Origin: Nepenthes gracilis | Taxonomy: Eukaryota; Streptophyta; Magnoliopsida; Caryophyllales; Nepenthaceae | Length of the DNA: 64,000 nucleotides | Reading direction: 5' to 3' | Assembly: GCA_033239525.1 (NCBI GenBank) | Contig: BSYO01000038.1 | Coordinates: 4,417,556-4,481,555 of the forward strand | Shown here: one piece after another, positions 21,873 through 35,000 of the stretch | Layout: the number at the start of each line of letters is the position of its first letter | Position numbering within the stretch: the stretch's first letter is position 1 | Notes under the pieces: model-generated | What the model was told of the DNA's origin: nothing | The model's database searches: none | What the model saw: the letters and a program-made list of their open reading frames with translations, nothing else | Translations under genes and position numbers: made by a program

Positions 21873-23595
21873 ATGGCTCTTTCTATTGTTAAGATTGCCT
21901 CTGTTATTACCTCTGGTGAGGTGAGAGAACTATACGTTGGGTTCAACATTTAACGTGAGATTGTTCCGGTGATGCCCAGTGAGCACGACAGGGCCTACAT
22001 CTCTCCTAAGGGCTGCATCACTGTGTACGAGGCTTATCTGAGGAGTGGACTTTGCATCCCCGTCCCAAAGAAGCTGTTGGATGTCTTTATAGAGCTCAGA
22101 GTTCCTATCGCACGGCTCCATGATAATGTCGTTTGTTTCCTCTGCACGCTATGCATCTTCCTACACCAGCATTCACGGATGCTAACGAAGGATGCAGTTA
22201 GAGTGATGTTTTGATTCACCCAGAGTGGAACTAGATCTTTTTGTCCCGCAAGAAACCTTCCGTTAGTGAGGCTATCTTCGATTCACTGAATAATTGGAAG
22301 GACCGCTACTTCTTCATGCGCGTTGGTTACTCATGGCCCTTATCCCGAGATTGGGGCAAGGTCCGAAGGACTTTCACCAGGATGCCTAGGAATGCTGAGG
22401 TGGAGGCTGTGGAGCGACTGCTGGAGTTGATGAGGAAATACCTTGACAAGTTTAGGAGGGATCATTTGGTTTCCATGGGAAAGCCAAGAAAGCTCGTTGG
22501 AGACCTCCTTCTCCAGTCCAGAAGATCAGACCGCCACAGGATGCCTCACGGCACAAGAGGAAGGCTGGCGCCATTTCCATTGATGCGGCCGGCGCACCTT
22601 CGACGGGTGATGCTCCAAGCAGTTCAAGGTAGAAAATGGCTGCGATGATAGTGCCTTCTTCCTCATTCTCCACAGAGTCGGATTACATAACAGCTGAACG
22701 ACTTGCTTGAACCAAAGAGCACTCTGAAGTAGAGGCGGCGGTGGAGGAGTATGAAGCCATGCTGCCCTCCACCGCAAGTTGTGTGGTCATTGCACTACCA
22801 CAGCTGATGGGCTTGGCAGCTCAAAGCTGCTCCATGGAGCAGCCGCCTGCAACCGCCACGATGGAGCCGGCTGATGAGCCGCGAGTTGAGCTGGAGGAGG
22901 CAACTTTAGAGCTATTTCTTGTGCCTGATGAGCCAGCCGCCGGAGAGCTTTTTGAAACTACTAACTTCAGTGCTGAGTTGGCGGAAAGCTTGCTGCTGAG
23001 GATTTAGTGAAAAGTGATAAGGAGGTTTCCACTCCCAGTCCTCCGCCATCATCCCTAAGGTCACGAAGCAAGCACAAATGAGGCAGCGAAAAGTCCGGCT
23101 GGTAACTTTTCGGAGCTTCCCTTCTATTCTTCCTTTGCGATTGTGGTTTAACTCCTTTAATTTCTGGGAGGAGGCAAAAGCTATGGGTGTAGTGGGTAAG
23201 GGAGTGCGCCAACGGGACCTGGTGATCCGTGATCATGAGAAAGAGATTGCCTGGTTTGAGGAGGAGGCGAACCTACTGAGGGTCCAGCACTAGGAAGAGA
23301 AGGCTACTCTTCAGTCAGAATTGTCCGAGCTGAGAGTAAAAACTGTGAGACTGGAAGAGGAGGCTATTAGGATTGCAGGGCATACCGACAACTCCTGAGA
23401 AAGATAGCCTCGTTAGAGAATGAGCTATCCACTTGCATACACCCTCGTGAGGTCTCTCAGGAGTTGTGGGCACGGTTACAGGAAGACATCAATATTAGTC
23501 GCCGCATTGTCCATCTGGTAGATCCCAATTTTCCTGTCGGTGTCATTGACCCAGTAAACCATGCTACCCGGTGACACGATAGTCTCATGGATTAG
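21873..23595 (+). pseudogene. Antisense ORF (aORF) of element 2
   Basis: Same protein as the element 1 aORF, reading opposite to gag-pol. It starts at the ATG at 21873 (MALSIVKIASVITSGEVREL). A stop falls after about 27 codons, then the frame continues at 21969 (DRAYISPKGCITVYEAYLRSG, FLCTLCIFLHQHSRMLTKDA). A second block at 22241-22648 reads SVSEAIFDSLNNWKDRYFFM, with a KDRYFF patch typical of the 'putative gypsy type transposon' proteins. A Glu/Ala/Pro linker lies at 22741-23007. A Glu/Leu-rich coiled coil with RQRDLVIRDHEKEIAWFEEE follows at 23078-23293, and the end (ENELSTCIHPREVSQELW, VDPNFPVGVID) is near 23420-23560. Frameshifts separate the blocks. The full product would be about 550 residues. 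Function unknown. Confidence 0.8.
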
Positions 23596-23707
23596 TCCCA
23601 AAGTGTGCGGGGGCCTCTCCCGCCTCCTCCACGGAGCTCTACTCCTTAGATTTTTTACTCCTTATCTTTTACCTTTTGATGTAATTTGTAAGCATAATTT
23701 TATCATT

Positions 23708-23713
23708 AATAAA
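23708..23713 (+). terminator. AATAAA signal after the element 2 aORF
   Basis: ATTAATAAAATAG lies about 110 bp after the aORF end and is kept at 63672-63677 in element 3. A matching TTTATT is at 6468-6473 behind the aORF of element 1. Conservation in three copies suggests the aORF is a separate transcription unit. Confidence 0.5.
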
Positions 23714-24059
23714 ATAGTTATTTTACCAACATACTGCGTTCCATGACTTCGCTTTCATTAGTTGTTCTTTGACCTATTTGCCATTTGTATTAGCTGGCCT
23801 ACTTGGTGCACTTTCTGCAAGTTAGCCGTCCATCTCGCAACATCAGAGATGTTTTTTGTACTCTCAGATGGACTTGAGATCTCAATGAGACATTAGGGTG
23901 AATCCTGAAGTCGTATCAAGTTGATCGTGAGTTTAGGTTTGAGTGGCGCTACCCATGTTTGATCTTGGGTGTCGGCTTTGGACAGAGCACTTGCTTCTAG
24001 GATGTTGACCGTCATAGATTGACAGTGCTAACTCCTATTGGAGGAGGTCATCATGCGTG

Positions 24060-24260
24060 CTGCTTAATCCCCATGAGGTTTAGAGTTAAACTGCAAACAG
24101 TCCATTTGGATGATCTAGATTTAATTCGACCACTCATGGGCTGCCTAGATGAGTAGAATTTAATTTGACCGCTTACGAAATGCCTAGATAATTAGGGTTT
24201 AATTCGACTGCTCATGGGCCGCCTGGATGACCAAGGTTTAATTACGAACAAGTGAAAATC
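24060..24260 (-). repeat. Spacer tandem repeat of element 2
   Basis: Reverse complement of the 5893-6120 array: gtttaattcgactgctcatg and ggccgcctggatgaccaagg units, about four copies. Confidence 0.78.
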
Positions 24261-24439
24261 TATCTAACTTAGGGGCAATCTAGGTCGTTTATTTCGTACA
24301 ACCTACAAGCAAGTATTCAGATTGAAAAGAAAAAAAGAGAGAAGATATATAGTACAATGCAAGTGGAAAAGAAATTTTCTTTTTTTAATGACAATATAAT
24401 GTTATAAGCATACTTATGCCATACAGATGACCTACCTAG

Positions 24440-25680
24440 ATTTTCATTAGAAGTAGTGCTTTAAGGGGATCGTGTTTCACGTCCGTCGGACTAACTTGTC
24501 ATTCTGGGTTCAGAGTTTGTATACTTCATTCCGCAGAATGGCTGAGACTAGAAATAAGCCTTCCAAATTAGGGGAAAGCTTGTTCCGGTTAGTCGTCTTC
24601 CCCATAGCCTTTATGCTTCACAAGACCAATTCTCCAATTTCGAATTGCCACGCTTTCACTTTCTTATTGTAATAGTGGGCAACTCATTGCTAGTAGGTCG
24701 CAGTCCGCATCCTAGCAACGTCATGGGCTTTCTCCAACAAGTCTAGGTGTTTCCTAAGTTTCTGGGAGTTACCAAGTGGGTCGAAGGCTTTGACCCTAAG
24801 ACTGGAAAGCTCGATCTCAATCGGAATTACTGCTTCAGTCTCGTAGTAGAGACTGAAAGGTGTCTCGCGAGTTGGTTCCTTTGGAGTCGTCAAGTATGAC
24901 CATAGGACGGAGGGCAGCTCGTCGACCAAGAAGCCCCCTGCATCCTCCAACTTGTTCTTCAGACTGTGGAGTAACATACAGTTGGTAACCTCCACCTGTC
25001 TGTTTGCCTGGGGATATACTACTGAAGTATAGACCAATTTGATGTTGAGATTGGTGCAATACTTAGTAATACATTTTCTTGAGAATTGAGTTTCGTTGTC
25101 CATCACAATGACCTCGGGAATGTCAAATCTGCATACTATGTTTTGGCAGATGAATTTTAAGGAATTGTGCTCGGTGATCTTGGCTAACGGGGTAGCCTCA
25201 ACCCATTTGGTGAAATAGTTAATGCATTCGATGATAAACTTTTTTTGGCTAGCCGCGATGGAAAATGGGCCGAGAATATCAAACCCCCATTATGCGAAAA
25301 GCCAAGGGGCTTGGAGGGATCTCAACTCTGCAGGTGGTTGGTGGTGAAGATTGCTATAGAGTTGGCAATTTTCACACTTCTTCACGAACTTCAGGGTGTC
25401 CTTCTTCATTGTTAGCCAGTAATATCCCTAGCACATGACCTTGAATGTTAGGTTCTTGCTACCGATGTGTGATCCGCATGTCCCAATGTGGACTTTGCTC
25501 AAAGCGCAGTTAGCCTTCTCGGGAGTAGGACGCCGCAAATATGGAGTCGAGTAGCTATGGCGATAGAGCCGTCCATCGACTATGGTGTACTAGCCGGCAG
25601 TCCTTTTGATCTGCTTGCCTTCGTCCGCGTTCTCTGGTAGTGTTTCATCCGCAAGATATCTCCAATAAGGTGTCATCCAG
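24440..25680 (-). pseudogene. Integrase (element 2)
   Basis: On the - strand the frame at 25106-24690 reads CITKYCTNLNIKLVYTSVVY, then a PQANRQVEVTN block with the catalytic Glu, then VDELPSVLWSYLTTPKEPT. Upstream (about 25230-25100) the core reads NYFTKWVEATPLAK and CRFDIPEVIVMDNETQF. Here the first catalytic Asp is Asn (INYF) and the second is kept (MDN), the reverse of the defect in element 1. Confidence 0.88.
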
Positions 25681-25760
25681 TTTTTGGTATCGGAGACTTG
25701 CATCGCTTCCTGTTCCTCTATGCTGGGAGTACTCAAAACCTCCCTTATATTCCTCAAGTA

Positions 25761-26650
25761 CTACTCTAGATCGTTAGCTGCCGCTACTCCGGCAAGTTGG
25801 TCAGTCTTCCAATTCTTAGTTCTGGAGATGTGGACCAGATTCAACTTGTCAAATCTCTGTATGACACCCTTCGCCTTGGCCAGGTATTTGGACAAGAGAA
25901 GGTTGCACGCCTCGAAACTCCCGTTGATTTGTTTAACAACTAGCTCCGAGTCTCTGCAAACGGTTAGCCACCTAATTGTGTATTCTTTGGCTAGCCGTAA
26001 TCCAACCAACAGGGTTTTGTACTCGAAAACGTTATTAGTGACCGAAAAGTCTAGGTTAAGGAAATATTTCACCTCAAACTCGTTTGGGGTCCTTAGCACC
26101 ACTCCAGCACCGCTACCTGAATTCGTAAACAAACCGTCCATGTTGAGAATCCATTTTGACTCTTTTGGGTGGTGACCCGTGTCCTCAGTGGGGCGCTCAT
26201 CGACAATTGTGGTCGTGGTTTCGATGATGAAATCCACCAGCACCTGCCTCTAGATGGCAAGCCTCGGCTGGAATTCCATATCGAATTCTTCCAACTCAAC
26301 GACCCACTTAACCAGCCGTCCAAAAATATCAAATTTCTGGAGAATACCATTTAGTAGCTGGTCGGTTAGGACAACCACTCGAAGAGCCTTGAAGTACAGT
26401 TTTAGTTTATGGGCTGAGAAGACAAGTGCCAAAACCAGCTTCTCAGCACGCGCGTAGCGTGTCTCTATGCCGATCAATATCTTACTCACATAGTAGACCG
26501 GCCACTGAGATTCAGTGTCCTGGTGAATAAGAACAGAGTTGGGAGCCACTTTTGACACCACCAAGTAAAGGTGTAGCTCTTCTTTATCTCTGGTTGACAT
26601 CAATAATGACGGACTAACCAAGTACTGCTTCAACTCATCTAAGGCTGCCT
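25761..26650 (-). pseudogene. RNase H region (element 2)
   Basis: Two open blocks. 26633-26250 holds the first RNase H/tether (VYYVSKILIGIETRYARAEK, LVLALVFSAHKL). 26243-25761 holds the second RNase H-like domain (KWILNMDGLFTNSGSGAGVV, NNVFEYKTLLVGLRLAKEY). Two consecutive RNase H-like regions are known from Tat-lineage gypsy elements. Confidence 0.82.
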
Positions 26651-27560
26651 GGCACTCTACAGTCCACTAGAAGCCGTTTGCTGTAGTCCCTCTCAGAGCC
26701 TTAAAGAAAGGCTGATAATTATCCCCCAACTTTGTCAAGAAGCGGGACAATACTGCTGGTCGTCTAGTTAGCCTCTGGACTTTCTTGACACTCCGTGGCG
26801 GAGACATGTTCATGATGGCTTTGATCTTCTCTAGGTTTATTTCGATCCCTCACTGTGAGACTACGAAATCCAGAAACTCCCCTGAGGATACTCCGAAGAC
26901 GCATTTTAAAGGATTTAACTTCATTTGGTGCGCGTAAAGTACCTCGAAGGACTCAACCAAATCACAAATATGGTCGTTGGTGGTCATACTCTTGACGAGC
27001 ATGTCGTCGACGTACACCTCCATATTACGGCCGATCTGCTACTCGAACATCTTGTTTATGAGCCTTTGATAAGTGACACCTACATTCTTCAGACTAAAAG
27101 GTATGACCCTATAGCAATAGGCGCTTTGGTTGGTCATGAACGAGGTGTGCTCCTCATTCTCAGGGCTTATCCGCATCTGACTATAACCCGAGTATGCATC
27201 CATAAAGCTAACTAGCTCGTGTCTAGAAGTCGAGTCCACCAACAGGTCGATCCTGGGTAAAGGGAAGCTGTCTTTTTGGTAGGCTTTGTTGACGTCGGTA
27301 AGTCAACACATATCTGTCATTTTCCATTACTCTTCTTTACCAGGATGACATTGGAGACCAATCCAAGTACTGGACTTCTCTGATGAAGCCAGCGTCCAGA
27401 AGCTTCTTTACTTTTTTTCGGATGGCGATGAGCTTCTCCACTGAATGGTTCCTCCACTTTTATCTGATGGGCTCACGGTTGGGATCGAGGCCCAATTTGT
27501 AGAATATTACTTCAGCCGGGATCCCAACATATGTCAACGGGTGTCTATGCAAAGACATCG
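26650..27560 (-). pseudogene. pol: Reverse transcriptase (element 2)
   Basis: The - strand reads VDSTSRHELVSFMDAYSGYS, then FSLKNVGVTYQRLINKMFE at 27242-27039, then VYVDDMLVKSMTT with the YVDD box at 27014-27003, then LNPLKCVFGVSSGEFLDFVV. The catalytic box is intact, unlike in element 1, but a stop after INKMFE and other lesions break the frame. Confidence 0.88.
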
Positions 27561-27779
27561 GCATTCTGTCTCAAGAACGCTATCAACTTGTCACGCAATG
27601 GTCCGGCGAGTGAGCCCCCAATCTGCACACATCTCTCCGGATCCACCGGATTTAGTAGTACTAGGTTGGTTGCCTCGCTGGGTTGTGTCTGCTATAAGGT
27701 TGTCTCATCTCCATGGTCCAGCTCTCCAGTAGGTCGTCCGCTGCTGTTTGGTGCAATTTGGGACATGTAATATGTCTGC

Positions 27780-28130
27780 CCAGTCACTTGGTCATCCAAC
27801 ACTTTACCGATATCACATGCTATTGGAAACTTTATTTTTAATTACGGTATCAAAGTGACGACTCTGAATGATGTTAGGCATGGCTTGCATATGATAGCGT
27901 TGTATACGGAGGGTAGATCGACGATTAAGAAGGTTTTAGCTTCTGCTGTGTGACTCACCGTTCTAGGGTACGTGACTAGGGTGACCTCAAACTATATTGT
28001 TCCTTGGATGACCACAGGCTCATTGTCTAGGCAATACAATGGCCATTCGATAGGTTTTAGCTGCCTCTTTTTTAATCCAAGTTTAAAGAAAGTATCACAT
28101 AGAGCAAATCCTCGGAACTTCTATTATCAA
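27780..28130 (-). pseudogene. Protease region (element 2)
   Basis: Read in reverse, the segment near 27980-27780 encodes a counterpart of the FLVVDLPSVYN...ILG and GDQV blocks of element 1 (2235-2460), for example LIVDLPSVYNAI-like sequence near 27925-27890. It is in several frames. No catalytic DSG was confirmed. Confidence 0.55.
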
Positions 28131-28556
28131 TGAAAACTCGTTTCAGTTGGTAATCCATAGTATCATTCGAAACAAGTGCAGATACAATAAGGGTATTAGC
28201 ATGTAGGAAAATTACATGATTCATGTCACTATCAGTAAAGCTAATGACATTTTCTTCGCCTTTCTGCTTCTTTTGTCTAGCTCGCCATTCCTTGTGATCT
28301 GCTTGGGTCTTGGTTTGTCAGATTGTGATCATATTGACCACGTCAGCCATGACCCGGTTCCGTGGTTGGGATGGATCTAGTCATTCCCCTCTTGAGGTGC
28401 TAGAACTCGACCTATGGTTCTTGATGAACCTGGTGAGATGTCCCCTCCGGATGAGCTCCTCAATCGCCCACTGGAGCATCTTACAATTCTCCGTGGTGTG
28501 TCATGAAGATCGATGGAAATCACAGTACTTAACTGGATTTTCTCCTTCCGAATTCT

Positions 28557-29371
28557 TTAGTGGTTTTGGCCATCTAAGGAACTTTTCACCATGGATCTGC
28601 ATAAGGACATTAGCCCGTGTGCTGTTGAGAGGAGTCCAGTTGATCGTCCTGTACTCCTTGTGGTCCACTGCTCCGGTCTTGTGCAGCTTTTGGCGGGAAT
28701 TGTCACCGCCACCGTTATTCCTCTTTTTATCTGCCGGGACAAAGCGAGGCTGGTCGGTCTCTCAGGACACTTCGTCTTGTTAGCATCCTCTGCGGTTGCA
28801 TAGACCCTGGTGATAGATTCCGCTTTCCGAAAGGTCAACGGGTTCTTGTGAGCCAGGTGATGGAAGAAGTCTCCATACATCAATGCTGAGATGAAACTGC
28901 CAAGTTTTATCTCCTCTGTGAGCCGGGAATCCTTTCTGGCCTTTGCTGCGAAGTGCTTTAGGAACTTCCTTGGATTCTCTTCCTATTTCTACTTGATGTA
29001 GGAGAGATGTCAAGGCTGCTTCTCTTCTGGCGGCTAGAAGCGTACTGGGTGAGGAAGAGGTCAGTGAGCTCTCAGAAGTTCCGAGTTGAGTTTGATGGGA
29101 GCCGATGGAACTAGATCCGGAATGTCTCCTTCAAGGTAAGTGGGAAGTATTGACACATTGTCGAATCCTCTAAGCCTTGTAAACTCAGATAGGTGCAAAA
29201 GTGATCCAAATGATCCATGGGATCAGCACTTCCATCGTAAGAATCTAGTGTCGGCATCTTGAACTTAGCCGGCAATGGGCGGTTCAAGCTCTCAGCAGCA
29301 AAAGGGGATCTCTCCATATCTGTGGCATGTTTGTCATTCATCCTTAAACACGTAGTTTCAGATCTTCTCAA
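28557..29371 (-). pseudogene. gag: Retrotransposon gag (element 2)
   Basis: The frame 29371-29111 carries DMERSPFAAESLNRPLPAKF, a YDGSADPMDHLDHF block, and a MCQYFPLTLKET block near 29160-29120. A later block at 28883-28557 holds MYGDFFHHLAHKNPLTFRKA. It is the same protein as at 850-2000 in element 1, broken by frame changes. Confidence 0.85.
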
Positions 29372-30011
29372 CTTTTTCCTCCACTCGGGAGGCGTTCATG
29401 GATCTCTTAGAGTTGAGATAAGTCCTCAACTAAGTTCTTTCGGTAGTACGGCATGTAGCCGGTCGGCAACTGCCACTAACGGATTGTTCGTTTCGGGAGG
29501 CACCCTCTGAAACCTGAGGCCTTAGCTCATCTTGAGTAGATTGAGGGTGCCTTCTTTCTGGACTTTCATCCACAATCCTGTGGCCCAAGCACCTCTCAAG
29601 CCTAGGACGGCTTAGAACGTTGGAGGCCTTTAGAGCGTGAGAGTTGGTCGGCCTCGTAGCTTTCTTGGCCGGCTTCTTCTTCCTCAGACCTCCCCTCTTG
29701 GAGGCCTAAGTAGGAGTTGTAAATGGCGGAGCCCCCTGCTTCTTCTTACCCTGACAGATGTAGAGTATTAGGAGCATTATGTTCATATTGCTCATTTACT
29801 CCGTCATGTTTTGGAGAAATGGCACAAGTGCCCCTCCGACTAAGTTACTAGCAAAGTGGTCCTAGTCAAGAGAAGCAACATCTCTAGCAGGAACGCTAAC
29901 TTGGGCTTTGGTGTTCACCATTTCTGCCTGATGGTATTGACTTTGTAGAGGAAAGTATTTGTAGAGATAAAACTAGTTAGCTTTTTGTTAGCTTCCCAGA
30001 GATGGTACCAA

Positions 30012-30963
30012 TGATGCGTCCTAGATCTAAAATTGAACAAATTCAGGTCGAGTAGTCCGTCAAATTTCGATCTCCTACCCACTGAAATTTCAAACAAGAG
30101 GTCGGTGACAATGGGATTTAATCTCATCGAAAATACTCCGACGCTCAAGTCAATAATTGACCTTCTAAAATGAGAATGTGGATGCAGTATAAATGCTGAT
30201 GAGTGTTTGTGTAGGTGGAAACGTACTCGTGGGGTGAGTGACTTATGTGGTTGCTCATGAGAAGTAGAGTTTCTCAGTCCAAAGTTCGCTGGGAACTAAT
30301 AGCTAAGAGAGAGCGCTTGAAGGCTCGAGTGGATTAGAGAACTTCTGAGAGCTTGAGATTGCTCGAAGTTTTTTGTGGGCATTTGAGTGTGTATTCAATA
30401 ACGTGCCTTTGAAGGGAGCTTCTATGACCTTTTATAGTCACGACCCTAGGTTGCCTTCCTTACACAGAAGGTTTGGATACCCGTACTCTGCTAAGGATTG
30501 TTGCATTCCTTGGCATAGGCGTAAGCACTTTTCTGGCTATAACGGTCTAAGAAATTAATTTCCTTCATTATGTGTTTTGTAACTCTTAGAGTCTCCAACA
30601 GACAATGCACAGATTCTAGCACATTCGTTCCGAGATGCAACTGATTCTGGAATGACCGTTATAATAGAGCTTGCCTTCTTAGAGATGTGAAAAATTAGGA
30701 CAGATAATCGTTGTGACTCTGAGATGAACAAGTAGACCAATTACTCTTGGGCCTTGCGCGTCCTAGGCCCCAACCAATCTACTGGCCACCTCTCCGGTCA
30801 ATGAAAATATTGAACATTCTAGACTTTAATCGGTCGTCCTGCTCTTGAGCCTCAACTCTTCATTCGATTAACGGCAGCATTGACCGTCCAGGTAGAATTA
30901 AATAGTTGTGGATTTGGGCTGTTTCCTCCTTCGTTGGCCAGCTCGTTACTAGCGTCCTCATCA
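30012..30963 (-). repeat. 5' LTR of element 2 (952 bp)
   Basis: Starts TGATGCGTCC and ends CCTCATCA. The adjoining internal sequence CCCAGAGATGGTACCAA reads on the - strand as a TTGGTACCATCTCTGGG PBS. It differs from the 3' LTR by many scattered changes and about 43 bp of net deletion, so the insertion is not recent. Confidence 0.92.
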
Positions 30964-30968
30964 ATATT

Positions 30969-31694
30969 AATTTTTTTAAAAAATTATTTTGTCATTTTTA
31001 CATGACACACTACTATCTTTTTGGATAAATCTAATGAAATCTAAACATGAATTTCTAACAAAGAATGTTGAGAAGCAGATAAATATAAAACATAATTTTT
31101 ACTAAATTTTATAATAATCCCTTCAAAAATTCTTTTTTTTTTTTTTTTTTCGTTTTACGCTGCATATGAATTTGTGAATAAACACCGACCGATCCAATTA
31201 TTAAATTATTGAATGTTCGCCTATGCCTAATGTTGGCCCTCTGACTTTTTCTTTTATTTTTTAAAGTTTTTTTTTAACTCCAAAAAGCAATTAAAAAATT
31301 ACAAAAAATAGGAGGGATGGAGAATCTTACTTGGTCAAGTAGGATCCCGGACACGTAGGGACTCTGCGCTGCGCTGATCGTAGCATCGGATTTGCGTTGT
31401 AAATTTCAGCCGTCCAGATAAATTGAAAGGCCGAGCTTCTTTTTTTTTTTTTTAATTTATTAAGAAAAAGTCATACGATCCTCTACGGTCCGTTGAATTT
31501 CATTTGTGGGGCAGGGCCGCTCGGCTCTGATGTCAGGCGGCTTCTTGCAATTTGCCATCTCTCAAGTCTAGTCAGCAATGAAGCTTCGTCATAATTTCCA
31601 TGACGACTTCGGGGATCTTGTACATGATCTTTTTTCCTCAAGGCAATGAAATATTCCTTCTTCGTTTCTTCCCCTCTTATTCTCATTGGTTACA
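30969..31694 (+). promoter_or_regulatory. GLR gene upstream region
   Basis: About 0.7 kb between the end of element 2 and the GLR start codon. It is AT-rich with two long T runs (31132-31150 and 31440-31453). No convincing TATA box or transcription start can be fixed by eye. It must hold the 5' UTR and core promoter unless transcription starts inside element 2. Confidence 0.45.
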
Positions 31695-32019
31695 ATGAAG
31701 ACCTGCATGATGAAAGCTCCAAAAATGGCTGCCGGAGTCAAGAATTCACGTCCAATGTTGTGGCCTCTTTGCTTTGCTCTCCTAATCTCTTTCTATCTGT
31801 TCTCCCTTGAAACGGCGCCTGCAGAAGCCGAAGCTGATGGCAATGGCGTCGCGGCGGTAAGCATCGGAGCAATCGTAGATGGAAATACTCGGATTGGAAA
31901 AGAGCAAACTATCGCCATGAGGATACAAGTTCAGAACTTCAACAAGAAATCAAACGATCTTAAGCTGTCCCTTCATATAAGAAACTACAGCTCAGAACCC
32001 CTCCAAGCAGTTTCTGCAG
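31695..32019 (+). CDS. GLR: GLR exon 1
   Basis: From the ATG (MKTCMMKAP) through the signal peptide and the start of the ANF domain (VSIGAIVDGNTRIGKEQ). Ends in phase 1 before donor GTCTGT. An in-frame TTG nine bases upstream is not a likely start. Confidence 0.92.
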
Positions 32020-35000
32020 GTCTGTAACGATCCGAAAGTGCAAAATCATATAAATAAATAAATTTATATATATTATTATAATTAAATTGTAGTAATAGTA
32101 TTTTGTTGACTTTAATCTTTGCTTGTATAATTGCAGCTCTTGAGCTGGTTAAAGAGAAGAAGATGAGAGCAATCGTAGGCATGGAGAGATGGCAAGAAGC
32201 AGCGTTAGTAGCTCAAGTTGGAAGCCAACACCAACTGCCAGTTCTCTCTCTTGCAGCTGCACCAAACAGGCTGCAATGGGCGCCTCAACGGTGGCCATCG
32301 TTAATACAAATGGCTACCAATTACAGCCAACAGCTATTGTGCATCTCATCCTTAGTTAAACACTACAGCTGGAGAAGAGTAATCGCAGTATATGAAGATG
32401 ATGGCTATGCAGGAACTTACGAGATCCTAAATCTTCTCTCCGAATATCTTCAAGATGTTGGGTCAGAGATCGAGTACCGTTTAGCCTTGCCGCCGGTGGC
32501 TTCCATGCCGAACCCTAAACAGATGGTCCTCGACGAACTGGTGAAGCTGCTAAGCACGCAGTCACGAGTTTTCATCGTCCTGCAATCTTCATTGCCGCTG
32601 GCTATTTACCTGTTCAGAGAAGCGAAGAGCATGGGGCTGATCGGGAGAGACACGGCGTGGATAGTTACAGACTCGATATCAAGCCTCTTGGACTCTGTGA
32701 ACTCGACAGTAATCTCTTCTATGGAAGGCGTGCTGGGAGTCAAGACGCATTATTCCGAAACAGGCAGGGAATTCAACGATTTCTACTCCCAATTCTGCGA
32801 GGAATATCGAGCAGAATTCCCTCAGGAACGGCATCCACAGCCCAGCATCCATGCTGCTCGAGCATACGATGCTGTCACCGCCATTACTAAGGTCATAGAG
32901 AAATTGGGAAACGACAACATTATTTCTTCAAGCGAACTATTGCAGGGCATTTTGCGGAGCAACTTCCAGGGATTGAGTGGGGAGATTTCTTTCGAAGGGG
33001 GTGAACTATCACGCGGCCGGGTGCTTCGGGTCATCAATGTCGTCGGCAAGAGCTATAAGGAGCTAGACTTCTGGTCACCCGAAAATGGCTTCTTTGATAG
33101 ATTAGGAGAAGAAAGTGGAAGAAGAGAGGGAATGGTGAATTGGCCGGGGGACGTGAAGGACGTGCCCCTGGGATGGGCAATGCCTGTCAATGCAACGCCA
33201 TTGAAGATCGGAGTTCCGGGCGCGGCGTTGTTCGACAGGTCTGTGAAGGTGCAGAAGGAAGAGGACCCGAATAATAGGACCGAGTTCTCTGGCTTCAGCA
33301 TCGATGTTTTCACGGAGGTGGTGAAGATCTTGGAAGAAAGCTACGCCTTTTCTTGGGAATTCGTTGCATTTTATGGCTCCTACGACGACTTGGTTAACTG
33401 CGTCTACAACAAGGTAAACCAATTCCTGCCATACAAATTTGATCCAGTCACTGTTGGCAAGTAAATTTTATCAAATTCATTGTTAATAATTTTTCTTATT
33501 ATCAAAAATTACATTGAATTTTTTAAATTGTAAAACATCTGGATATGAAATTTAAAATATATTTAAAATATATAAATTTAAATGAAAAAAATAAATTAAA
33601 AAAAATTTCTGGTATGAAAAATAATAAAAAAGTTGTTTAATAAGATTTAAACTTTAATATATTGAATCTTTATTATTGTGCTATTGACTAAATAGCCATA
33701 TAAAAACGTTAGTTAACATACCAAGAATCATGAATATAAAATATTTGGTTTACATAAATAACTTATACAAAATAACCAATCATTGGTTCTTCTTTCAATG
33801 AATGGGAAAATAATTTCTCTCTGTTAGGTCCAACCCATGAATGGTCTAAGAGCAGCAAAACCCAATCCAAGGGGCACAAGCGCAGTCGAGCAGCAAGGTC
33901 CAAACCCCTCTGCGAAACCTTAATGGATTCTAGCGTGAAACACGCGTGACGTCCCAAATCCGCAACCAATCAGTGTGCCTTCGCAACCTGCCAAAGCAAC
34001 TGCAGGCAGCGTAGGAGATGCCAGCCACTTGGAAAAAGGTTAGCGCTACAAGTTACAGCGCATGCCATCCATTCAAGCCACTCTGCTAATCCTCGTGCAG
34101 ACAGCAGACCAGGCATGATTCGCACCCAACGACAGTCCCCTTCCCCCCGCAAAAAAACAACTAACGCCGCTAGCCACTGTCAGCAGACAATGGCCGACGA
34201 ATCTAACAAATCATTTGTCGGGAGCCCCGGCTCCTAAAGCCTCTCAAAGGGAGCCTATAAATACCTTCTTCTGCTAAGGGGAAAAGAGAGCCCGATCTCA
34301 AGTAAAAATGGTGGCCAGAGATCATGTGTTCAATCCTTCACTCTTCCTTCTCGAGAAGCAAGAACCAGCTCTCTTCTCTCGAGGCTCCGTAACAACACGA
34401 CGAACTCAATGAGCCACCCAAAGCAGTTTAACTTTCGAAACCTGGCCCTCCAAACACATTCCACTCACACTTTCTGTGACGGAACAGATTATTCTCTATC
34501 GAATAACCTCCGTCAATGGCAATACAAACCAGAGTCCATAATTAATACCTATGGATTCTACAGAAAATTCGGCAGAGTTCCATCTGCAACTGGACGAAAA
34601 CCAAAAATACAACCTGTTTACATATCCTGCACAAGCACACAGCTAATCAAAAGGCTTAACTCAAAGCCTACAACACGCTACACAGGATCACACATCTGCC
34701 ATATCATCCATGGCTGTAATACAGTACACAACCTACTATACTGGATCTAGAGATATGCCATCTAAATGAAACCAAACTCAAACATATATATACAGACGTG
34801 GAAGTATAACTAAATCATCATACATGCGGAAACATAACAAAACCTTAAAACAACAACAATAATGAGCCACGCCCAACTCTAAGTGGCTGCTCAAAAACTG
34901 ATCTAACTCTGAGTCCAAAGCTTTCATGCACTCGCCGTCCAGCCGATCTCATTAAGCAAGCTTCTCTCCTTGCTCTATCTATTCGGCGTCGGTTATGTGT

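Larger units (their letters stand above)
20193..30963 (-). mobile_element. Ty3/gypsy LTR retrotransposon, element 2 (complete)
   Basis: A full-length copy of the element 1 family on the - strand, 10771 bp. The LTRs are 20193-21187 and 30012-30963, both with TGATG/CATCA ends. A perfect 5-bp target duplication ATATT flanks it at 20188-20192 and 30964-30968. On the - strand the order is LTR, gag, protease, RT, RNase H, integrase, spacer repeats, then the aORF (which reads on +), GTTGACC repeats and LTR. Coding regions carry stops and shifts, but RT keeps its YVDD box. The element lies about 0.7 kb before the start codon of the GLR gene. Confidence 0.95.

Noticed and set aside
20193..30963. Possible viral origin of the pol genes (pararetrovirus)
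   Set aside because: Clear LTRs, PBS, PPT, integrase domain and 5-bp target duplications identify LTR retrotransposons. No movement-protein or coat-protein region was seen.
32657..33422. Other-frame ORFs over GLR exon 2 on both strands
   Set aside because: Shadows of the GLR coding frame, which alone matches the receptor family and joins the other exons.
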